DNA of 64,000 bases from Gibbula magus (taxonomy: Eukaryota > Mollusca > Gastropoda > Trochida > Trochidae): assembly GCA_936450465.1 (NCBI GenBank), contig OW388297.1:53064989-53128988 (forward strand), in the 5' to 3' direction. Positions within the stretch are counted from its first letter, which is position 1. Each line of letters starts with the position of its first letter. Under the pieces are notes generated by a model that saw only the letters and a program-made list of their open reading frames with translations, ran no database searches and had not been told where the DNA came from. Shown piece after piece: positions 55,521-64,000 of this stretch. The translations under genes were made by a program, and so were the position numbers.

Positions 55521-55527
55521 TGAAGCT

Positions 55528-55660
55528 CTCTTAGCGCTAAGACAGTCGTAAGTGCAATACATTAACAATGGCTTACGACTATCTTAGCGCTAAGAGATTT
55601 TCGAAAATATGGGCCCAGGACTTAGACTTCCGAAGACCTCTTAGCGCTAAGATAGTCGTA
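55528..55660. repeat. CTTAGCGCTAAG palindrome cluster
   Basis: The 12 bp palindrome CTTAGCGCTAAG occurs at 55530, 55583 and 55640, each next to (A)CAGTCGTAAG / CTTACGACTA-type sequence; the first two form a hairpin of about 68 bp. A fourth copy is at 35593. The third is followed by GTCGTAAGCCAACGTAACGA, like 35606 onward. It looks like a small MITE family with GGGCCCA next to it. Confidence 0.65.
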
Positions 55661-58510
55661 AGCCAACGTAACGAATGGTAGTTACGGCTGTCTCAACATG
55701 ACCGGAGTGATGTGGGTCTCTAAAAGGTCATTTGGGCTTCACTAATGTCACTCTGTGAAATGTCATGTTCTGGCTTGTTTAACGTCAACACCTGAACTGT
55801 CGGATGTGGATTCCATGTGGACTGCCCTTTGTCATTTCCTTGTAACATCACCCATGTCCCAATTCTGAAGAGGCGCAGCTTTCCCACAGTTTCCCTACGC
55901 TTGTTATTTTCGTTTTGTCACAAGCCTTCATCAGTAAATGTAGCTACATGGGTCTAATTAAAGGCCATGGTGGTTACTGTAGGTTGGGTGTTAGTATTTG
56001 CATAGTCTGTGGTTTAGCCTGGAAATACGGAAATTTGGGATTGTCAGGGTGAAATTCGTGTGAAAGTCAAGACTTACGTTAGTCTCTGAAATGAAATGTC
56101 GCAAAGAAGGCAAACTATGTTTTCTTTAAATCATGAAAATGCTAAAGGGATTCTGGCATCTCAAATTCATCATTTTAGACCTAAATCATCATAAGTTGAC
56201 TCAACCATTTCACCTCGAACATGAATATGTCTCGTGTACTATAATGGAGAAATTTCCCAGTCCCAGCTATGACAGTCGTATCTTTATGCTCTTTGTATCA
56301 ATTATTACAAATATTACATTTAAACCCCTTTTGTAAACCCATATCGCACTCCCTGCGTTCAATATACATGTATGTGTATCCCGAACTCACATGGTGAAAT
56401 AACACATGGGTCACACAGATATCGCATTGACACTCACAGTCCCAAAGGGATTTTCAAGATAAGCTGATGGGGTATGATTATTTATAATATAGAGCCTTGA
56501 CGTTCCCAGTAAGATAGATGTGATTTGGCATTCAGATGGTTCAAGGTGGTGGAGAATATTAGAAACAACCAAGAAGAGATCAACGTCTAACCGTGAACTA
56601 TTAAGTTAGAAATAATTATGATGGACCGCGATATTACTTATACTTATATTGTCGTTGCTTACATGGCCTAATTCGTTTGAATCAAACTTGAAGAACATGC
56701 GTTATTCAGTATGATTCTCCTAAGGTGCATTATGTTATATAAATTTGAATGAATAAATCTTTAATAAATTCATAACAAAACACATGCTAATATGCTAGGA
56801 ATCTAGGGTACGATCAATCTTCGCCAATGTTACAAGACGGGCTTTCAGCAGGCCAAACATAGCCTCTCAAATCGTTGCATTCCCAAAGCAGAATCTGGAT
56901 ACCGGTGCTAAAGGTTAGGTAGGACATGGCATTATTTCAGGAACACCTCCGTTATGTCCTTTTGAGGGTTTCATGTCATATTTTATCGTTTAACTTCCCG
57001 TCACCTCACGTCGTTTATATGTAATAATGAGGCTTCTTATATCGCGCTGAACTCCACAACACAAAGGACCATGCTCAAAGCGCTACACTCATTATTACCC
57101 TGGTGTAAGGACCAACATCGTTCCTTTTTCATTCTCAACTCCCTTTGGAGTATGCAACCTGGGCTACCAATTAAGGCGCTCGAAGGTTATCTGTCACATT
57201 GCCTGCACTCAATTGTACTGCTGAGTGAACAGAGGCACATTTCGAATAAAGTCCCGTGCCCAAGGTGACACCATGAGCCTCCCAACTCATGTCTCACTGT
57301 ACTGGATGTTGTGTTTTTGTTGAAGTTATAGAATTACATCCTTTACGTGTGTACGAGGACATAATGTATATATGTCACTTTAAAGATCATTTTCATGTTG
57401 CGACTCGAGGTAACTGTTGTGTACATCATTCAATACTTACATGTATTATGGAGCAATGTAACAACCTGGGTGTTTTCACGTTCCTGTTGAGGTGAACAAC
57501 CTGAAGTTGTTGCTACATATCGAACCTTGAAAACGGTCCTTTACCGTTATTTAATGCCCCTTCTTTACCTTCTGATAAATTAACAATACATTCTGTGACA
57601 GTGTCTTCACAACCTAATTCATACTCAAATATTTTTTACAATTAAGCTTACAAACGCTTCTGGGCGATTAATTTCAAAGGGTTCTATTTATGTCTTCATT
57701 ACTGCCATTGTTCGGGGATAATTAAAACCTATGGAGGACGCTTGACAGACCTGAAGAATTGATAAGTCTGCTTTGTCAGATCCAATTCCGAGTCTATGTA
57801 TACATGACAACAAATCGCCTCGAGACTCCTTTGATGTTGCCGACTTTGTTACAGAAAGTCATTAACTTCTTTGTCTGCGTGAGCTTGTACGATATTGACC
57901 ACAGACGTGGTTGAATATCCATGTCTGAAGTTGTGTGAGATAAGCTATCGATTACGGGCGACTTAATGAAGGTATGACAGCTCTCATTGCTATTGTCAAG
58001 CCTGCGTTAATATTCTAAATTCGCTTCAGTAAAAAAGGGGTTCATTTAAACATCAACGATGCGCTTAGAAGTAAATAAATATGCTCTTGTGTTGTGAAAT
58101 CTCGAAAGAGGTCTTTATGCAAGTTTTTCATACATGAACATGAATAATTGACTATGATTTCTATTGGTTAGTATTGATTTACACCGAGGGGCAAAAGAAA
58201 CGATACCAAATTTTCAATACAGTGAGACACAAATATGTCTTCCGGGTGAAGTCGATTTGTAATTTCTGTGATAAGGATATATTTCATAAAGTAACTTAAT
58301 ATTTTATATCTGTTCAAACACTTATGGGGTGCTGAACTTGTTATTTCAAAGTTTTTTCTGGACATAATGTTTGGTATGAAAGGTAAAATTTCATGAAATA
58401 TGGAAATCGTGTTAGATAAGATGTATGAACCTTCTTAGACTTCATGTTGTGGACGCATCATTGCTGTAGGAAATAAAACATTTCATAAAACAAGTCAGAC
58501 AGCATTTGTG
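55661..58510. other. non-coding stretch
   Basis: No gene recognised. Around 57070-57275 the phrases CATGCTCAAAGCGCTACA, CTGCTGAGTGAACAGAGGCA and AATAAAGTCCCGTGCCCAAG mark an old dispersed repeat related to 54.7 kb and to the insert in the SINE at 29.35 kb. Confidence 0.4.
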
Positions 58511-58514
58511 GACT

Positions 58515-58845
58515 CTCCTATCTCGTCGGCAGTGGCTAGCGCGTTCGGTTACGGATCTAGAGGTCCGGGGTTCGAATCCCGCCAGGGGCACGGCAACTTG
58601 TCTGCAGTGGAGAACTGTTCTACACGCAGTGAGGTTTGGGTGCAATGCTACACTGAATATCAGCGTAGTACCATTTGATCCATGGTTCGCTAGTTCCATC
58701 CAATGCTCGCGGGTTTCACCTCAATGCATAGCCACATGGCGTTGCGGGTTTTCTCCCTGCCGTAATACTAGCAGCCGCGATATAAATTTAAGTGAAATAC
58801 TCTTGTAAAGCGGTGTTAAACCCCAACTCACCTCACCTCACCTCC
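58515..58845 (+). mobile_element. tRNA-derived SINE, family A, best copy
   Basis: Head with A-box-like GGCAGTGGCTAGCGCGTTCG and perfect B-box GGTTCGAATCCC, body GTTTGGGTGCAATGCTACAC, GCGGGTTTCACCTCAATGCA and CGTAATACTAGCAGCCGCGA, then CAACTCACCTCACCTCACCTC as a simple-repeat tail. Total about 330 bp. It is the most complete of four copies and defines the family here. The layout matches SINEs common in molluscan genomes. Confidence 0.85.
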
Positions 58846-61570
58846 TATCTCGTCAAATTAACTATATTTGAAAACGACAATTTCTTAAAACCTGTGTTTC
58901 TCAGAAATATTAACAGGTTATAATGAATTTAGTTTAGTTGGCTTCTGAAGACAATGTGTAACTCTATTTCAATCGTATCGCTTGTAGATTAAAATAATGT
59001 ATTTTGTATAATGGTATATTTTTTTTGTCACTGGGTATAAATGTAGCATCGTTTCGGGAACATTATGTAGTCTGTTGCTCTCTGGTCTAGAGACAATGAA
59101 ATGTGACTGCTTCCTTGGCTACAAAGATGCATACAACTTTCATCAGCGTTTGAAATACCCTATATAATAGTTCACATCAAATAATGAAGATTACAGATCT
59201 GCATTTTAACAGTTTATGCATCACGCTTTAAGATTTCCATAATAATTCACAAACTTCTAAAATCCCGGAAAATATTTTTTAAAGGTAAAAATGTATTTTT
59301 CATGATTATTAATGAAATTAAGGATTATCCATTTATAACATTTTCTCAAATTTCATATTGTTGCCATTGACTTTGGCATTGACACCAACATTATAACGAT
59401 TTAAAATTATATACTCTGATCAGATCTTTTGACAAAGACAATAATTTCAATGTGTCGTATACATTACTATAGTGGAATCGGATCCATGTGTCAAAACAAA
59501 GCTTAAATAATCCAAAACTCTGCATCACCCCTTCAAAGCAGTGGCTTGTTTCAACCCACAGACATTTCCTAGGAATGAAAAGGTTGTCTAAGTTCATCGG
59601 CTCAACGTGAAGTTCTTTTCCCCCAATTCAGAATGCATTAATTAACTTGAACACAAAGAGTACAGTCAGAGCTAGTCCATTGCTGTGTATATATTCAAAG
59701 CTCAAACGAGTGTGTCTTGCTGTTTCTGCATATAATGAGATACAGGTTGCCTTCGTGAACCACCGCGTTCATTGTTCAACGTCACAGCCAGACAAGTGTA
59801 TTAGAATTCTTTCTTTGTTCCCTTTTTCGTTTTTGCAAACTAGAAACCAGTGACATTTCAGAGTGTACATGTATTTTCCTCTTATGACATTTCAGAGTTT
59901 TTTCCCTCTCATATGTCATTTTTGAGACTCCGTGTGTTTTTCCTCCCATGTGACATACCAGATTTGCCTAGCTTTTTAACAAAACTTTACTGACCTGGAA
60001 ATAAGTTTATCTTACGTTTGCATTTTTGCAACGATTTAATGGCATGGGCATAATACATTATTTTATTCTATCTTCACCAAGTTTCGAATATATTCATGTT
60101 TTGTTTTGCGTATCTTTTTAACAAAGCTTTACTGACCTGGAAAAGATACACGATTTTGTTCTGAAGTTAGATTTTTATCAGCTTGTGAATATCTTTTTGC
60201 ATTGTTATTTTGTCCACGATTGAATGACCTGAAAAGGATTTTCGTTTTTGTTCTTAAGTTTTACTTCTATCGAGAAGCTGAACCTAGTGGTGTTTTTGCT
60301 TAGTTTGTTTAATCAATGTCTATTAATTATGGACGTTGGAATGATTTGGTTCAAATCGAGGCAAGTAATTTGGTGAACTTACGCACGGCTATGCATGCAT
60401 TACTTCTTCATGCCTGGATAATCGGATATGTTGAAGTGTTGATTCTCTGTCCCATTCTAAGACTCGACTGAAACAGCTTGTGGTGTTACTCTTAGGGTAA
60501 TAACTTCACTTATATGACTTTGTGAAGGCAATATTAAGCAAGCGCAATTATACATACTCCACAGGGAACTATGAATGAAAATAAATGACATTAATATACT
60601 GTTATTTCACGAGGGTAATAGGTATGTAGCGCTTTTCCGGCACTATTGTTATTTAACTTTAAAAAATCAATGATAAGCAAGTTCTTTTCCATGATAAACG
60701 TTCAGAAACAAAAAAAGGCTTCATCATTGTGTTAATGAATATTAATCTATACATTAGATGTTCATTTCCATGTATGTTTAGTTTGTGTTAGGCGTTATTT
60801 ATCTACATGTGTTGCCTGTGTCACAAGCGATTTGTTTTTAATAAAAATACGTGAATACGAAATATATTACTATGCTATTATATCAATTATACACATTAGA
60901 CATTATTTGTCATCACATTTTCACGCATAATGTAATCAAGCAAAACGCATTATTTATTGACTAGAACTTGCTCTGTAATAAATCTTTTCTCAATAATGTA
61001 ACAACTTTCCAAACAAAACCATTTTTCATCAGCATATATATGTAAATATTGCAACTAAAACAAATCTAATTTTATGCATGTTGACAGCATATATTGTTTA
61101 ATGCATGTTGATGGCTATGCAGCTGTTGTCAGGGTTTATCGATATGCAGATCGATCCAAGGGCTTATTCAATATACATCAAACGCTTTAATCAGACAGGG
61201 CGTTGCCTTATGTCGAGGGCTATTGTAATGCTATAGTCTTGTTTTAATCTCTACAACACCATGTAGGCATTTGAAGGTACGCGCACTTGCCAGTTACACC
61301 CCTTGTGAAACCACCTGTTTTCCCTTGTACAAACAAAGATTGTTTTTATGACATTTGGAGCTATTTGTGCGATTTGGAACTCAGAAAAATCGTTTTTCTG
61401 AATTAACAAATATTACGGACCCCGAGTAAATAGTCACCATATGCTTTCAATGATCTGCGAATATAAAGACATCTTGGCGTATTTGCAGATTGTTACCAAA
61501 TATATAGCTTGCATGAACAAGACAGTAAAGTAATTTACATTATCCTCGGGCTTATTTCAAATTTCCTCAT
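58846..61570. other. non-coding stretch
   Basis: No gene recognised. TTTTTAACAAA-CTTTACTGACCTGGAAA occurs near 59971 and 60116 (about 145 bp apart), and TGTGACATTTCAGAGT-type phrases recur at 59850-59960: small old tandem duplications. GTAGCGCTTTTCCGGCACTATTG near 60627 resembles a common dispersed repeat. Confidence 0.4.
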
Positions 61571-61572
61571 TA

Positions 61573-62330
61573 TTATCCCCCGGCATACAATGCTGGGGGA
61601 TATAGTCGTTTCCTCCGTCTGTGCGTCCGTCCGTCCGTGATCACATCGTTTCCGGAGCAGTACTCGAAAACTACTTGGCCAATCTTCACCAAATTTGGCA
61701 TACAGCCTCCCCATCTCATGTAGATGTGCCTTTTGGGGGTTTCAGCTTTTGATTGTTTTTATTTTTATTGTTTCCATGGTAACAATTTGGACTTTGTCTA
61801 TTTGAAGGGTAGGGTTTGTGTCTATTTGAAGGGTAGGGTTTGTTTCGGGAGCAGATCTCCAAAACTGTTTGACCACACGACACTCGTACCTCACCAAACT
61901 ATGTGACGTTTGACATTTCAACTTTTTGAAAATATTATTTTTGTTTGTATCGGTGTTAACAATTTTGACTTTGTCTATTTGAACGGTGGGGTATGTTTCC
62001 GGAATATATCTCTAAAACTATTTGACCATACTTCACCAAATTTGGTATACTGCCTCCCCATATCATGTAGATGTGCATTTTGGGGTTTTATGTGTGTGTT
62101 TCCTAGGCAACAAGTTTGACTTTGTTTATTGAAAGGGTAGAGTTCCTTTCCAAAGCGGATTTGTAAAACTGTTTGACCAGTCCTCACCAAATTGTGTATA
62201 CTACCTCCTCATATCATCTAGATGTGCCTTTTGGGGTTTTGAACATTTTTAACTTTAATATTTTCTATTTCCGTGGCAATATTTTGTACATTTGTGTTTT
62301 ATAAAGGTAATAAGTTGAAGTGAATTGGGG
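61573..62330 (-). mobile_element. pearl/Helentron-like element, inverted orientation
   Basis: Starts with the palindromic terminus TATCCCCCGGCAT / ATGCTGGGGGATA, then GTGCGTCCGTCCGTCCGTGA (the tetranucleotide run), then about 4.5 diverged units of about 145-160 bp containing CTCATGTAGATGTGCCTTTT, GGACTTTGTCTATTTGAA and CTTCACCAAATTTGG. The same architecture as 1-705 and 4250-5385 but reverse-complemented and older. Confidence 0.7.
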
Positions 62331-63540
62331 GAAGGATGAGACATGTGTTATTATGAACAAAAACACCTTCTAGTTTTAATAATATACTGCTAAAACTGAT
62401 TATTCAACTTATGTGGGTCCGGGGGTTAAGCCATCTCTCCTGGTGACTCTTGTTTTCATCGTGCTTGCATTTCATGGTTACATCTTGTATATGGACATAT
62501 TACGAAACTAAAAACCCACACAGTCCCCTATATTTACCCGTCCCTAAGTTATAATGTAATAGTTTTTGTCACAATTAAGTCTAGAAAATCCTTTTTCTGT
62601 AAGGCTTCTTTTCAGCTTTCAATAAAATGTTAACAAAACTGTAAATGTAACCAAAGACCATGTAAGACTGAGTAGCCGAACTGTACAGACGTATTTACTG
62701 TGTGTATTCAGATCACCCGTATTTGTTGTGTTCTCAATATTCATTTCTCTTAGGCTCCTTGTCCATATTTCATGAACTGGTCCACTATTGTAAATTATTT
62801 CTAGCTCAAAGGTTTGTCAGAGGCTACTGCCAATCGTAAGTAGCTGATGTATATACAGTCACATGTAGGCGTATACTTCTGCAAGGCCTGCTGAACAAAG
62901 GCACTTGAAGTTAGACTAAGAATAGAATAACTTGCAAGACCTGTGGTGTGTGTTGCATATTTCCGGACTACTCTGTACAAGATTTGAAGAACAAAAGGAA
63001 ACTGTACTTTGTATTGAAATAAGACGAACGCTTCAGAAATTTGAAATTGTTCAGTAGTTAGCACTTCTGTTTGTAAAACGACTTGTACAACACACGGAAA
63101 CACTACGTTGTGAAATATGGCAAAATAATATTAATTTGAAAGTTTTTAGTATTTTAACTCCTTTTGGTACTAGCTTTGTTTTGAAAATGACGAACACGAT
63201 GTGAACATGAAACTTTTAAGCATTAAATTTGAAAACAAGTAAATTTGGTACCAATCCATTATTCTAGCATCCAACGTACTTACTGTTTACGATGGTAGGA
63301 TGCTGTATTTCTTGCTTGTGCAAATTAGACGATAGACTAATATTAAGTCTATCAGATGAAAATTAAATTTCAGAAAGTAAAGTAAACAAAAAATACATTA
63401 AATGAAAAGGAGCGTCTGTGATCGTCTATGTTTCATAAACTATATTCGGTTTCAGTGTCTATGGTGTGATAGCATTGCTTTGATTGTTTGTAATGCCTAT
63501 GAATAATCGTGTAATTGCCTCATTCCTTTTTATATATTGG
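62331..63540. other. non-coding stretch
   Basis: Nothing recognised; a 100-codon minus frame at 62801-63103 has no known motif. Confidence 0.4.
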
Positions 63541-63545
63541 ACAGC

Positions 63546-63843
63546 TTAAAGGGAGAGTAGCACGTTCCTTCAAATAAGTTAATGATATGTATTGGGAAAA
63601 TAATGTCACTTATGGTAAAATACCCTTCCCTCTTCGGAACATCAAGTTAAAATTGAGTGTCATGGTTTGCTAAAGCCATGGCAATCGTTGTAATTCACAT
63701 TTAAATGGCCACCATGCAATGTTTGCATTATACGCAACACCGTTATTACCATTATGGATAATTGGTTTTTGTAAGATGTTTTACCCACTAAAGTAAATAT
63801 AAATGACATAAACTATCATTATAAATGGGAAATTACAGCCCCA
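63546..63843 (+). mobile_element. TTAA-family MITE, right end truncated
   Basis: Starts TTAA-AGGGAGAGTAGCACG and contains TAAAGCCATGGCAATCGTT, GCAACACCGTTATTACCATT and AAACTATCATTATAAATGGG. It ends at AATTACAGCCCCAT, where the terminal inverted repeat is broken. Confidence 0.75.
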
Positions 63844-64000
63844 TACTGCTTGATGATAACAGGTGTATTTTTCTTAAAGGACTGACAATTAACATTTTTC
63901 TCTTCAATTAGGTATTTGTATCTCTTGTTTGCATTAGGAATAAATATGTAGTCACAGTGAGTGGATTGAAGACATGAAAACTTCCTGTTTTTCGGGAAAC
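63844..64000. other. non-coding end of the window
   Basis: Nothing recognised. Confidence 0.4.

Noticed and set aside
58515..58590. Functional tRNA gene
   Set aside because: A and B boxes are present but the acceptor and anticodon stems do not pair, and the sequence continues into a SINE body present in four copies.

Overview
The window looks like animal, most likely molluscan, nuclear DNA. It is AT-rich, has very few coding exons, shows GT-AG splice signals, and is crowded with transposon remnants typical of invertebrates. The molluscan guess rests on pearl/Helentron-like elements (150-160 bp tandem cores, GGAC microsatellite, palindromic C-rich end), tRNA-derived SINEs with a long conserved body, and a mix of DIRS, Penelope and LINE fragments. 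A gastropod or bivalve is inferred, not proven. No bacterial or viral gene organisation is visible.

The best host gene is on the + strand at 11169-15028. Four exons encode one complement-control (CCP/sushi) module followed by a complete galectin carbohydrate-recognition domain that ends at a stop. Reading phases agree across all three introns. The galectin part has the usual three-exon layout, but two of the usual sugar-contacting residues are replaced. Upstream exons (signal peptide, perhaps more CCP modules) were not found. A 0.39 kb MITE with a target duplication of about 10 bp sits 24 bases after the stop, inside the presumed 3' UTR. A second host gene probably starts at 46962 (+): an acidic first exon with a consensus donor, a CCAAT/CRE promoter, and an AUG-UAA start-stop uORF just upstream. 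On the minus strand, 45932-46106 is a candidate internal exon resembling part of a DOMON domain, and 45320-45547 holds a TATA box and a possible signal-peptide exon.

Layout: 1-705, pearl-like element end with 162 bp repeats; 846-5575, a degenerate DIRS-type retroelement on the minus strand, bounded by inverted repeats of about 130 bp, with a second pearl-like element (152 bp repeats) nested in it; 5.6-11 kb, mostly AT-rich sequence with a minisatellite, a SINE and stray monomers; 11.1-15.7 kb, the CCP-galectin gene; 17.0-17.8 kb, a 104 bp satellite; 22.9-24.6 kb, a Penelope-like element with GIY-YIG endonuclease, split by a MITE; 25.1-28.1 kb, a DIRS RNase H fragment and three copies of a TTAA-flanked MITE; 29.7-32.2 kb, a decayed LINE (-); 33.1-34.2 kb, a short young LINE insertion flanked by a perfect 141 bp duplication; 34.4-44.3 kb, repeats, a Tc1 transposase tail, a 155 bp palindrome and a CRE cluster; 45-47.3 kb, candidate host exons and promoters; 47.3-64 kb, largely featureless intronic or intergenic DNA with a few MITEs, one SINE and a third pearl-like element.

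The genes do not form an operon. The main themes are nested mobile elements and a secreted-lectin-like gene whose introns and 3' UTR have been colonised by MITEs.
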